NCBI GenBank assembly: GCA_010672825.2
Contig: JAAHFU020000001.1
Span: 1,736,001-1,800,000, forward strand
Source: Leptolyngbya sp. SIO1E4
GTDB taxonomy: Bacteria > Cyanobacteriota > Cyanobacteriia > Phormidesmidales > Phormidesmidaceae
Direction: 5' to 3'
DNA: 64,000 nucleotides
Of this stretch, positions 24,777 to 32,518 are shown one piece after another. The first letter of the stretch is position 1. Every line of letters begins with the position of its first letter. The notes below the pieces were generated by a model. It was not told where the DNA came from and did not search any database. It saw nothing but the letters and a program-made list of their open reading frames with translations. Position numbers and translations under genes: made by a program.

Positions 24777-24818
24777 ACTGGCAGTCAGGTGACCCGAGCT
24801 GTATCCCTAACTGCCAGT
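24777..24818 (-). terminator. terminator-like hairpin after the flavodoxin gene
   Basis: Arms ACTGGCAGT (24777-24785) and ACTGCCAGT (24810-24818) are perfect complements with a 24-base loop. Read on the minus strand the hairpin lies 32 bases after the flavodoxin stop and is followed by TTTTCTT. The loop is long for a classic intrinsic terminator. Confidence 0.5.
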
Positions 24819-24849
24819 GAGCCTCCGAAAGATGACAGAGCCAGAGAGC

Positions 24850-25362
24850 CTAGAGCCCCATTTCGGATTTGATCTGTGCGCACCAAGTCTGAATTCGGTT
24901 TTCTGTTTTGTCCGACTCGTTGTCGTCATCTAGCGCAAGACCACAAAACTTGCCGTCACGCAGAGCCTTAGACTCGCTGTGGTCGTACCCATCAGCAGAC
25001 CAATAACCCACGGTTTTGCCACCTAAACCCGCAATCTTTTCCTCCAAAATACCCATCGCATCTTGAAAGTTGTCAGCGTAGCCAACTTGGTCACCCGTCC
25101 CAAAGTAAGCCACAGTTTTGCCACTGAAATCGACATCGTCGAGATCGTCAAGGATGGCATCCCAATCATCTTGCAGGTCGCCGATATTCCAGGTAGGACA
25201 GCCAATGATGAGATAGTCATACTCGGCTAAATCAGCAGCGCTTTGTTCACTAACGTCAAGCAGGTCAACCACCGAGTCTCCCCCGAGCGTTGACTGAATC
25301 TGTTCAGCCGCATCCGCTGTCTTGCCCGTTGTCGAGCCATAAAACAATCCAACTTTCGCCAT
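24850..25362 (-). CDS. isiB: long-chain flavodoxin
   Basis: 170 residues, typical for long-chain flavodoxins. The FMN phosphate loop is GSTTGKT (9-15). The isoalloxazine-contacting loops are seen in 'GCPTWNIGDLQDDW' (with the stacking Trp) and 'GTGDQVGYADNF' (with the stacking Tyr). It carries electrons in place of ferredoxin, chiefly from photosystem I, when iron is scarce. The name isiB follows the cyanobacterial convention; no isiA neighbour is present, so it is a stand-alone copy. A Fur-like site lies upstream. Confidence 0.95.
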   Translation of the reverse strand: MAKVGLFYGSTTGKTADAAEQIQSTLGGDSVVDLLDVSEQSAADLAEYDYLIIGCPTWNIGDLQDDWDAILDDLDDVDFSGKTVAYFGTGDQVGYADNFQDAMGILEEKIAGLGGKTVGYWSADGYDHSESKALRDGKFCGLALDDDNESDKTENRIQTWCAQIKSEMGL

Positions 25363-26194
25363 GATCCTTACTTTTGAGGTGTAACTGAAACAGAACTAAG
25401 GGCGCTACTAACCCATTCGTCAATCAGGAGATAAAGGGCAGCCCCCGATCTAACACTGCTGCCGGGTCTATCACTCGGCAATGCTCGGATCTCTAGCCGT
25501 GGGATGAGACTTGGAAAAGAATCATTTCCATTAAAAATCTTCAGGCGAGCTGCAGTAAAGCCCTAAAACCCTTTTACGACAGCAATCAGTAGCTTGGGAT
25601 TAGGTTGTGCCAATCCTTTAATGACATTGTTATTGAGAAAGATACTCAATAATCTACGGTCAATATACCGCATCCCTTAAACAATGAAAACCATTCTTGT
25701 TAAGAATTGTCTCTCTCTGACGGGTTCCGGGGTTGAGACTGGTGAATGTTGGCCACAAAATGTGCCGGTTGGCATCCAGTTAGGCACGATGTCTGGTGGA
25801 TAACCACAAACCTAGTTTTTTCATCTAGACCGCTTGTAATCCCTATCGTTGCAGCATTTGATGACGCAGCTATGACACCTGCCAGGCAGGATTCGTGTCC
25901 ATAGGTGCGATTTTGACTGTTTTTCACCTTGCGCTCAGTTCTGTCTTCAAGCAGAAGGCTTTAGGTCAGATCAGTTGAAAATTAATTGCATTAAAGCTGC
26001 TAATCTGTCCTATTGAGCGCTATCAACTCTCCATGTCGTCATCCCATTGCTTATACATAAGTCCTGGTCTAATCCAGAAGGGTGCTGGAGCCCTCCTCTC
26101 ATACCAGTTCTCGTTTCTAAAGCTACAGATCAGACCCCTCCCAGCCTAGGGATGATTCTCTGCTAGAAGGAAATCGCGTTGACGTTAGAAAGGA
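25363..26194. other. long non-coding stretch upstream of the flavodoxin gene
   Basis: About 830 bases with no convincing gene; a 75-codon minus-strand frame at 25700-25927 lacks support. It holds an inverted repeat TTATTGAG (25630-25637) / CTCAATAA (25645-25652), a Fur-like motif at 25680-25698 and a weaker AATCATTTCCATT stretch around 25520. This is probably the control region of the flavodoxin gene plus decayed DNA. Confidence 0.5.
25680..25698 (-). promoter_or_regulatory. Fur-box-like motif upstream of the flavodoxin gene
   Basis: On the minus strand this reads AAGAATGGTTTTCATTGTT, close to the classic 19-base Fur consensus at about two thirds of positions, including the AATG and CATT halves. 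It is about 320 bases from the flavodoxin start, far for a repressor site unless the leader is long. Iron regulation of isiB by Fur is established in other cyanobacteria; its operation here is inference. Confidence 0.35.
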
Positions 26195-26462
26195 AGGCTG
26201 ATGGCACTTCTGGTGAAGGCGGTAAGGCGAAGAGTCAGGTCTGGTTAAGGGGGGTTACCTGGGGGCATTTCGCTTGCCCCCAGACCCCTTCGACTAGGAC
26301 GTTCCGCCGTCCTGGACCTCGCGGAAGTAGGGGGTTGGCAAGGCTGATAGACCAGATGGTTTCAACTTGATCTGGGTCGGGATATTCGAGGCACAGCAGC
26401 AGGTTAACGGCAATAATAGCCATTTGAAGTATTTTCTCTGTTGAATGAATCAGCCTTACCCT
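26195..26462 (-). repeat. dispersed repeat family 2, copy 2 (inverted)
   Basis: The reverse complement of this stretch matches 12360-12622. The 9-bp stem CTGGGGGCA (26259-26267) / TGCCCCCAG (26275-26283) corresponds to the 11-bp stem of copy 1. One base pair has changed on both sides (T-A in copy 1, C-G here), a compensatory change. The second hairpin is CTAGGAC (26294-26300) / GTCCTGG (26309-26315), with one mismatch. Short open frames in it are not supported as genes. Confidence 0.72.
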
Positions 26463-26467
26463 CCCAG

Positions 26468-26488
26468 CCGCCCCTTGGCAAGGGGCGG
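26468..26488. repeat. perfect 10-1-10 GC palindrome
   Basis: CCGCCCCTTG and CAAGGGGCGG flank a single G. The stretch leads into TGCCGCAGGCGGTGGGGTGG, and looks like a mobile palindromic repeat of the kind scattered in cyanobacterial intergenic DNA. It directly abuts repeat family 2, copy 2; copy 1 lacks it. Bases 26489-26641 hold no gene, only a short duplicated CTGATTTGGAGA. Confidence 0.65.
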
Positions 26489-26641
26489 TGCCGCAGGCGG
26501 TGGGGTGGCGATGTGTAGCGCTGATTTGGAGAGCTGATTTGGAGAATTGGTATCACTCCCCGGGAGAACAGGAGTTTCCTCCTAAGCCCTCCGGGCAGGG
26601 TGCGCCAAGAGCAAGGAGGCATTAAGGGAGGTTATGCAGCA

Positions 26642-27226
26642 CTAACCGCTATAGCACCAGCAGCCTTGTAAGTGGTCATTGACCATGCCTACGGCTTGCA
26701 TGTAGGCGTAGATGATGGTTGAGCCGACAAACGTCATACCTCGCTTTTTAAGATCCTTAGATAAAGCATCGCTCTCCGGCGTGGTTACAGGCACCGTTTC
26801 GAAGGTTGGCCAATGACCGACGATGGGCTGACCATCAACAAACTGCCACACATAGGTATCGAACGAATCAAACTCTGCTTGGATGGCGAGAAAGGCTTGC
26901 GCGTTTTTACGAGCAGCGTAAATTTTCAGGCGATTGCGGACAATCTTTGGATTTTCGCGCAAAGCTTCGAGTTCTACGTCCGTCATGGCGGCCACTTTCT
27001 CAGGCTCGAAATGATGGAATGCTTGACGATAGCCTTCACGCTTTCTCAAAATTGTTTCCCAACTGAGACCGGCCTGTGCCCCTTCGAGAATCAACATCTC
27101 AAACAGCTTGCGATCGCTATGAACCGGAATTCCCCATTCGTTGTCGTGGTAGTCGGCATAAAATTCCTGTCCGGGTTTATTCCCGAAGCAGCGCTTCTTG
27201 CCGTCTGGGCCTTCTGTTATCTGCAT
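26642..27226 (-). CDS. tag: DNA-3-methyladenine glycosylase I
   Basis: 194 residues, the size of Tag. It excises 3-methyladenine from alkylated DNA as the first step of base excision repair. The zinc-snap ligands are all present: Cys13 ('KRCFGN'), His27 ('DYHDNEWG'), His185 and Cys189 ('DHLQGCW', the H-x3-C pair). The body has 'GLSWETILRKREGYRQAF', a very typical helical segment. The start is the ATG at 27226, with a non-coding 373-base region upstream that it shares with a second glycosylase gene on the other strand. Confidence 0.95.
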   Translation of the reverse strand: MQITEGPDGKKRCFGNKPGQEFYADYHDNEWGIPVHSDRKLFEMLILEGAQAGLSWETILRKREGYRQAFHHFEPEKVAAMTDVELEALRENPKIVRNRLKIYAARKNAQAFLAIQAEFDSFDTYVWQFVDGQPIVGHWPTFETVPVTTPESDALSKDLKKRGMTFVGSTIIYAYMQAVGMVNDHLQGCWCYSG

Positions 27227-27599
27227 AAGCGCTTCATCTTGGCACTAAGCCTTCTCATGTAGGACAGACCTTGCCTCTATCAAGAAGAACTCCCCATACT
27301 GGCAGCCCCTCTTGACGACATCCTTAAAATACTAGAACATGTGTACGCAAAAAAGTACTAGATGTTTTAGTTTGTTGGATAGATGGGGGTGGGCATCAGC
27401 GATCGCGATTACACAATGCCACACTCCCGTTGGGAAAGCCGAGAGAACGGGTCAAGTAGGGGGTGATCAGGTGTTCCCGCAAGGCTTGGTCAGCGGTGAC
27501 CTCAGGTAACAGCAAAGCTCATGTTTGAGCCTTTTCAAGGAATATGCGCTAGGAATGTCACAAGCCATCCATGCTCGCTTTATTGAGATTGCAAGGTAG
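27227..27599. other. 373-base divergent region between two alkylation-repair glycosylase genes
   Basis: No gene is supported. The stretch holds a LexA-box-like motif (27334-27347) and AAAGTACTAGATGTTTTAG just after it. It must carry the promoters of both repair genes. Confidence 0.5.
27334..27347 (+). promoter_or_regulatory. LexA (SOS) box-like motif
   Basis: AGAACATGTGTACG fits the cyanobacterial LexA-box consensus RGTACNNNDGTWCB at all positions but one. It lies 108 bases upstream of tag and about 250 bases upstream of the alkA-like gene. Whether LexA binds here is inference. Confidence 0.4.
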
Positions 27600-28160
27600 T
27601 TGAGCCCGACGCTGGCAGATGCGATCGCCCACGCCGGCCCTATCGAGTTGGTGACCTATCGAGAGGCTCCTTTATCAGAACGCCTATGTCGGGCAATTGC
27701 TGGTCAGCAGCTCTCGGTGAAAGCTGCCGCCAGTATTTGGGGCCGCGTTGTCGCAAGTGCTGCAGAATGCTCTTTAATCGAGCATTTTGCAGCAGCGGAG
27801 CCCGAAACCTTACGAGCTTGTGGCCTATCAGCGGCCAAGGTAAAAGCAATTCGAGCGATCGCCGCTGCCACCCTAGCCGGAGAGCTGGACGCAGATGTGC
27901 TGGGTCGATTGGAGACAGGCGATCGTACCCAACGCCTGACAGCCATCTGGGGAGTAGGCCAGTGGACGGCCGATATGATCAACATCTTCTATTTTGGTGA
28001 CCCAGACATCTGGCCAGAAGGGGATACTACTGCTCGGAAAACCCTGGAAAGACTGACCAGTCCACGCCGAAAAACAATCCGCACTGCGGCCCGTTTTGCC
28101 CCATATCGATCGTATCTAGCCCTCTACATGTGGCAGCAAGCAGATGCCGCCCCGGTTTGA
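27600..28160 (+). CDS. HhH-GPD DNA glycosylase, AlkA-like (3-methyladenine glycosylase II)
   Basis: 186 residues from a TTG with AAGG upstream; the codon before is a stop, so this is the earliest start. The helix-hairpin-helix is 'IWGVGQWTADMINIF' (~116-130) and the catalytic Asp is Asp142 in 'PEGDTTARK', as in AlkA. Also typical are 'CRAIAGQQLSVKAA' and 'LRACGLSAAKVKAI'. It removes alkylated purines from DNA. No N-terminal AlkA domain is present, so this is the compact form. The region upstream is shared with tag. Confidence 0.9.
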   Translation: MSPTLADAIAHAGPIELVTYREAPLSERLCRAIAGQQLSVKAAASIWGRVVASAAECSLIEHFAAAEPETLRACGLSAAKVKAIRAIAAATLAGELDADVLGRLETGDRTQRLTAIWGVGQWTADMINIFYFGDPDIWPEGDTTARKTLERLTSPRRKTIRTAARFAPYRSYLALYMWQQADAAPV

Positions 28161-28280
28161 ACAGGGCACTGAATATCAGAGCGCCACTCGGTGTCTAAAT
28201 CACAATGGCCAGGGCTCTAACAGCAGTTCTGTCTTGGGTTCACAGCCCTTAAGGAAAAGACGCCCATATCGTCATTATGG

Positions 28281-28370
28281 CCTTGTTCAGTTGAGTCCAG
28301 TACATCTGGGTCAAGACAGGGTCTGGGGTTTGGGGTCTAGGGTGTGCTTGATTAGCCTGCATACTGCTAT
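28281..28370 (+). repeat. dispersed repeat family 1, copy B, with G-quadruplex motif
   Basis: Best-preserved copy; matches the minus-strand reading of 12208-12301. G-runs at 28319-28321, 28325-28328, 28332-28335 and 28340-28342 have loops of 3, 3 and 4 bases, a strict G-quadruplex motif. It ends in CTGCTAT, which with the following AGCAG makes a 12-base palindrome. It fills the middle of the 340-base gap between the glycosylase and the membrane protein genes. Confidence 0.78.
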
Positions 28371-28500
28371 AGCAGCTTAAAAGGCTGGCAGATTTCTGAA
28401 CAATGTCAGAAAACGCGCCACTGCGAAACATCCTTGCTGCCTCAGACCTGATAGTTTGCAGTCTAGAGTTTCAAGAGATTGGACGATTAAGGGAGTTCTG

Positions 28501-29145
28501 ATGAATCAGCGTCACGTGATTAAAATCCTGCGGTTCCTGGCCATTATTTTGCTGGTAGTGTTGGTCACTTGGCTTGTGAATCGCTACGGCCTCGCTCAGT
28601 TAAGGGCTCAGGTCAATCAGCTTGGGGTGTGGGCACCCTTGGGCATTTTTCTGCTGCGCTTTACCAGTGTGGTGATTCCAGCATTGCCAGGCACCGCCTA
28701 CTCAATTTTGTCCGGGGGGCTATTGGGGTTCACGAAAGGGCTTTTAGTCATCTGTGTGGCCGACTTACTCTCCTGTTCATTGAGTTTCTGGCTATCTCGG
28801 CGCTATGGACGCAATTTGGTGCAGCGGTTAGTTGGGGCAAGTTTTATGACCCGCATTGACACCTTGAGCCAGCGCCACCTAGAACACAACTTTTTTCTGA
28901 TGACCGGCTTTTTAATGACCGGCTTCTTTGATTTTGTTTGCTATGGGGTAGGGCTGACAAAAGCCCCCTGGCTGAGGTTTGCTCCTGCTCTCATCATCAG
29001 CATTGCAGTATCTAATCCCCCAATTGTGGCTTTGGGGGCAGGGCTGTTAGAAGGTGGCAGACTGCTGTTGGGGTTTGCCCTACTAGGGGTTTTTGGGCTG
29101 GCGATTGTCACGGGGCTGGTGCAGCGCGGTCAACGCATTTCTTGA
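28501..29145 (+). CDS. TVP38/TMEM64-family membrane protein
   Basis: 214 residues from the ATG at 28501, which has AGGGAG 6 bases upstream; the frame extends 15 residues further up but without support. Several hydrophobic segments and the family's core 'SVVIPALPGTAYSILSGGLLG' (split across two segments) and 'LSFWLSRRYGRN' are present. Family members (related to DedA) are integral inner-membrane proteins with proposed lipid-scrambling or transport roles; nothing here fixes a function. Confidence 0.88.
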   Translation: MNQRHVIKILRFLAIILLVVLVTWLVNRYGLAQLRAQVNQLGVWAPLGIFLLRFTSVVIPALPGTAYSILSGGLLGFTKGLLVICVADLLSCSLSFWLSRRYGRNLVQRLVGASFMTRIDTLSQRHLEHNFFLMTGFLMTGFFDFVCYGVGLTKAPWLRFAPALIISIAVSNPPIVALGAGLLEGGRLLLGFALLGVFGLAIVTGLVQRGQRIS

Positions 29146-29860
29146 GGCGATCGCGTTATCCTAATTAAAAGAACGCTCAGGCAACACGCGTTGATTTGCA
29201 GGATACCGTTAAGCAGACCGTTCGGAACTTGAGTAACGATTCAGGGGTCAAGCTCTATGACCAGGACATGAAGTTCCTGTGGTGAGGATGAGCGATCGCG
29301 GCTTCTAGAAAGCTTTAAAAGGGTGCTGGGCTCAACAGAACGTCCAAATTGGTTAAAGACTCTACCTAGCGAACCTTAAGGGGTTCTATTGCTTAAATCT
29401 TGATGATGATATTAATGGGTGCCATTGAGATCTGCTGAGATCTGTTATCGACAGAATATGTGTTTCTAGCCGATCTAGATTGACAATATCAATTGACAAT
29501 ATCACTCGCATAAAACTCAATAAGGCGCATAAAACTCAATAAGGCGCATAAAACTCAATAAGGTGCATAAAACTGTTCGTTTTTGAGGTCATTTGCGCTA
29601 AGAGTTTCGATGCTCTTGGCTGCATCATATTGAATCGTGTCTCAAAATCATGTTCTAAAACCGTATGACTTGTTAGGCTGGACGTTCTTCGCCTAAATCT
29701 CAATAATAAGTCGTGAAGACGATGTTGAGATTATTAGATTCATGAAATCCATCTTTGCGTAGCATCTATTACTTACTTAGCTTAATCAAATATTTGAAGA
29801 TTTGAAAAAGAGCTGTGAATTTTTTGCTAATTCGATGCTTCTCTCTTTTGCTCAAATCCT
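29146..29860. other. 715-base non-coding stretch with short tandem repeats
   Basis: No gene is supported. It holds a 13-base duplication ATTGACAATATCA near 29480-29505, the 19-base tandem array described separately, and a duplicated GAGATCTG. The last ~250 bases are A/T-rich and probably include the promoter of the next gene. Confidence 0.5.
29508..29574. repeat. 19-bp tandem array, three and a half copies
   Basis: GCATAAAACTCAATAAGGC is repeated at 29508, 29527 and 29546 (the last copy ends in T), with a partial fourth copy at 29565-29574. It is a microsatellite-like array without spacers, so it is not a CRISPR. Confidence 0.85.
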
Positions 29861-30712
29861 ATGAACATATCTAAAGAGTTTTGCTTTTGTACTCTGGCTG
29901 TTGGAGATAGTTACTGTGCCCATGCACAGATGCTGGCTCAAGATATTCAAACCCATATGCCTGGCACACAATTATGTGTCTTAACCGATCAGCCAGAACA
30001 GTTTAAAGAATTTACCCATGTACTTGCATTCAAGCACCATATCCAGAGTGTGCAAGGATTCCACGATAAACGGTTTGTGCTTGAGAAGGCTCTCTCATTA
30101 TTTGAGAGCTGCATGTTTCTAGATTCTGATGTGAGAGTGCTTGGCCCTATCATCGGGGAAATGAATTGGGCACCTGGCATCACGGCGAGAGCAGGCACAA
30201 ATTTAATCAAGCATATGGGGAATACGAGAGATCCCAAGAAACTTGAAGTCATTAAAGCCGCAGCACAAAAATTAGATATTGATCTCAAACAAGTGCAGTG
30301 GTTCCATGAATTTATGTTTGTGATGAAGCGACAGAATGGGCTAGAGAAAGAGTTTTTTCAGCTTTGGCAAACTATCTCCTATTTCTTTGAGGTACGCGGG
30401 ATTTATCGAGGAGAAGGATATTCCATGGGGCTAGCTGCAGCTCATATTGGCATGAAAATTGATTTTTTCCAGGGTGATAAATTCCAGTTCTTTAAGGATA
30501 AGATTGAGCGCGTCAAGATCAAAAAAGGCCGATCTGACCTGCAAGAGAAGAAAATCTATTTCGATACTCATCAAAACATCGAACATGCCAGTCGCCCACG
30601 ACACAAAAAGATCACCAAAAAGCTGATTAATCCAATTGTGTTTTATTATCGGCTGCTAAGGCTGAGGATCTTTATGGAAAAAGATATGGGCTTCCAACAG
30701 ATTTTTCGATGA
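29861..30712 (+). CDS. glycosyltransferase-like protein (GT-A fold), function unknown
   Basis: 283 residues. The N-terminal part reads as a nucleotide-sugar GT-A fold: 'CTLAVGDSYCAHAQMLAQDI', then 'QLCVLTDQPEQF' and a DxD-like 'FLDSDVRV' (87-92) that would bind the metal and the diphosphate. The C-terminal part is basic (several Lys/Arg clusters) and less familiar. Similar proteins transfer sugars to surface polymers. The gene is isolated between two long intergenic regions and A/T-richer than its neighbours, which hints at acquired DNA. No partner gene identifies the substrate. Confidence 0.65.
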   Translation: MNISKEFCFCTLAVGDSYCAHAQMLAQDIQTHMPGTQLCVLTDQPEQFKEFTHVLAFKHHIQSVQGFHDKRFVLEKALSLFESCMFLDSDVRVLGPIIGEMNWAPGITARAGTNLIKHMGNTRDPKKLEVIKAAAQKLDIDLKQVQWFHEFMFVMKRQNGLEKEFFQLWQTISYFFEVRGIYRGEGYSMGLAAAHIGMKIDFFQGDKFQFFKDKIERVKIKKGRSDLQEKKIYFDTHQNIEHASRPRHKKITKKLINPIVFYYRLLRLRIFMEKDMGFQQIFR

Positions 30713-30794
30713 ATCAGTCGATAAACAAGTCGATTTCTATCAATCAGCATCTCCGGTTCTATGGAGGGATTTTGAGTATGAATCTGATGCAGAA

Positions 30795-30900
30795 ATACAG
30801 CCTTTTTAGCTGAGTGAGGTACATCCTGATCGCAATAGGGTCTAGAGTCTGGGGTTTGGAGTCCAAGGCTCATACTTCATCAGGGTGAGAAATGCTGTAT
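30795..30900 (+). repeat. dispersed repeat family 1, copy C (diverged)
   Basis: Shares GTACATC, AGGGTCT and CTGGGGTTTGGAGTC with copy B at matching spacing, and is bounded by an inverted pair ATACAGC (30795-30801) / GCTGTAT (30894-30900). Fewer G-runs survive, so the quadruplex motif is lost. Assignment to the family is less certain than for copies A and B. Confidence 0.5.
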
Positions 30901-31019
30901 CCCCTTTTGAGGAATCCTAGCTGTCTTCCATACGTTCAGATCCTGGCTACTGCAGCTTTCTCTGCCTGCTATTCACGCAGTTCAAACGGAATCCTGCAAA
31001 CCCGACTGGGGAACCGGAG

Positions 31020-31025
31020 TATACT
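31020..31025 (+). promoter_or_regulatory. -10 element of the Rrf2-cysK unit
   Basis: TATACT lies 26 bases before the GTG start of the Rrf2 gene, within ACCGGAGTATACTAGAAGTACCG. The leader would be very short and lacks a Shine-Dalgarno, and an autorepressor could sit on it. There is no clear -35. Confidence 0.4.
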
Positions 31026-31051
31026 AGAAGTACCGTTAATGCTCCAAGCCT

Positions 31052-31486
31052 GTGGAACTTTCAAGCAAGAGTGAATACGCGCTGCTAGCGCTCGTGGAGC
31101 TGAGTGCGCACTATACGAGCAGCGAGCCTCTGCAAATTCGTCAGATTGCATCGGCACAGGGCATTCCAGATCGATATCTTGAGCAATTACTCGCAACGCT
31201 ACGGCGCGCAGGGTTGGTGCGGAGCCAACGGGGTGCGAGAGGCGGTTATCTCTTAGTCAAGGCGCCTTGGCAAATTACCCTGTATGACGTAGTGAGCTGC
31301 ATTGAGGGGTTTGATAGCGGCAACGAAATCAATATGTCACCTGAAACGTCTGATGGCATGGTGATTGCGGAAGTCTGGCAGGAGGTCTGCCAAGCCGCTG
31401 AATCTGTTTTGCAGAAATATACACTCCAGGATTTATTAGAACGTCGAAATACCAAGCAGCAGGTTGATTTTATGTACTACATCTAG
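31052..31486 (+). CDS. Rrf2-family transcriptional regulator, CymR-like
   Basis: 144 residues with the Rrf2 winged helix: 'LSSKSEYALLALVEL' at the very start (which fixes the GTG at 31052), the recognition region 'IASAQGIPDRYLEQLLATLRRAGLV', here read as two helices, and the wing 'SQRGARGGYLL'. The three clustered Cys that bind the iron-sulfur cluster in IscR and NsrR are absent; only isolated Cys are seen. That places it nearer CymR, the cysteine-metabolism repressor that works with CysK. The neighbouring cysK starts 6 bases after its stop, fitting that role. Confidence 0.88.
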   Translation: MELSSKSEYALLALVELSAHYTSSEPLQIRQIASAQGIPDRYLEQLLATLRRAGLVRSQRGARGGYLLVKAPWQITLYDVVSCIEGFDSGNEINMSPETSDGMVIAEVWQEVCQAAESVLQKYTLQDLLERRNTKQQVDFMYYI

Positions 31487-31492
31487 GGAATC

Positions 31493-32452
31493 ATGCAAAT
31501 TGCAAACAATATTACTGAGTTGATTGGCCAGACTCCCTTAGTACGCCTAAATCGGATTCCCCAAGCAGAAGGCTGTTTGGCACAGATTACCGTCAAGTTA
31601 GAGGGATTAAATCCATCCGCTTCGGTCAAAGATCGGATTGGCATCAGCATGATTGAAGCGGCTGAGGCCGCCGGAAAAATCACCCCTGGTCGCACCACTT
31701 TAGTGGAACCGACTTCTGGCAATACTGGCATTGCACTGGCCATGGCTGCCGCTGCCAAGGGTTATCGGCTCATCCTGACCATGCCAGAGACCATGAGCGC
31801 TGAACGGCGAGCTATGTTGCGAGCCTATGGTGCTGAGTTAGAACTGACGCCTGGTGTAGAAGGGATGTCGGGATGTATTCGCTGTGCCCAAACGCTCTTA
31901 AAGACGCTGCCAGATGCTTACATGCTCCAGCAGTTTTGTAATCCGGCAAACCCAGACATTCATCGGAACACCACGGCTGAAGAGATTTGGGCGGATACGG
32001 ATGGGCAGGTAGACATGCTGGTGTCAGGCGTTGGAACTGGCGGCACCATCACGGGTATTGCTGAGGTCATCAAGGCACGTAAGCCAGAGTTTAGGGCGAT
32101 CGCGGTCGAACCGGCTAGCAGCCCTGTATTGTCAGGCGGTCGCCCAGGCCCGCATAAAATTCAAGGGATTGGCGCGGGCTTTATTCCAGAAGTACTCAAT
32201 ACCGCCATGATTGATGAGGTGGTGACCGTCAGCGATGAGGATGCCATCGCCTATGGTCGTCGCCTGGCCCGCGAAGAAGGCTTGCTATCGGGGATTTCAA
32301 CAGGAGCCGCATTGAGAGCAGCCATTGAAATCGGGCGACGCCCTGAAAACGCAGATAAGCTCATCGTGATGGTTCAACCCAGCTTTGGTGAGCGGTACCT
32401 GAGTACGCCACTCTTCCAGGATCCTGAACTTGTGGCCCCGGTTGCGCTGTAA
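31493..32452 (+). CDS. cysK: cysteine synthase (O-acetylserine sulfhydrylase)
   Basis: 319 residues. The PLP-binding Lys is Lys46 in 'SASVKDRIG', the substrate loop TSGNTG is at 74-79, and the phosphate-binding 'GTGGTITG' follows near residue 180. It makes cysteine from O-acetylserine and sulfide with PLP. It is co-transcribed with the Rrf2 regulator, 6 bases upstream. Family relatives that use other acceptors (CysM) cannot be fully excluded, but length and motifs favour CysK. It converges on the membrane glycosyltransferase gene. Confidence 0.95.
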   Translation: MQIANNITELIGQTPLVRLNRIPQAEGCLAQITVKLEGLNPSASVKDRIGISMIEAAEAAGKITPGRTTLVEPTSGNTGIALAMAAAAKGYRLILTMPETMSAERRAMLRAYGAELELTPGVEGMSGCIRCAQTLLKTLPDAYMLQQFCNPANPDIHRNTTAEEIWADTDGQVDMLVSGVGTGGTITGIAEVIKARKPEFRAIAVEPASSPVLSGGRPGPHKIQGIGAGFIPEVLNTAMIDEVVTVSDEDAIAYGRRLAREEGLLSGISTGAALRAAIEIGRRPENADKLIVMVQPSFGERYLSTPLFQDPELVAPVAL

Positions 32453-32518
32453 AGAGACGCATTGAGACACCACTCAAGAATAGGCCGGAACTGAGGCAGT
32501 TGAGTCAGTATCGTGGCT

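Larger units (their letters stand above)
30713..31051. other. 339-base region with a diverged family 1 repeat and the Rrf2 promoter
   Basis: It contains a diverged copy of dispersed repeat family 1 (30795-30900) and a promoter-like TATACT close to the Rrf2 start. I see no gene in it. Confidence 0.45.

Noticed and set aside
25700-25927. 75-codon minus-strand frame upstream of flavodoxin
   Set aside because: No ribosome binding site, no family resemblance and an intergenic composition.
26179-26423. Two 60-codon open frames in repeat family 2, copy 2, as a transposase remnant
   Set aside because: No transposase motif, no terminal repeats seen, and copy 1 does not keep the frames open.
29508-29574. 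Possible CRISPR array
   Set aside because: The 19-bp units are head to tail without spacers and no cas genes are near.
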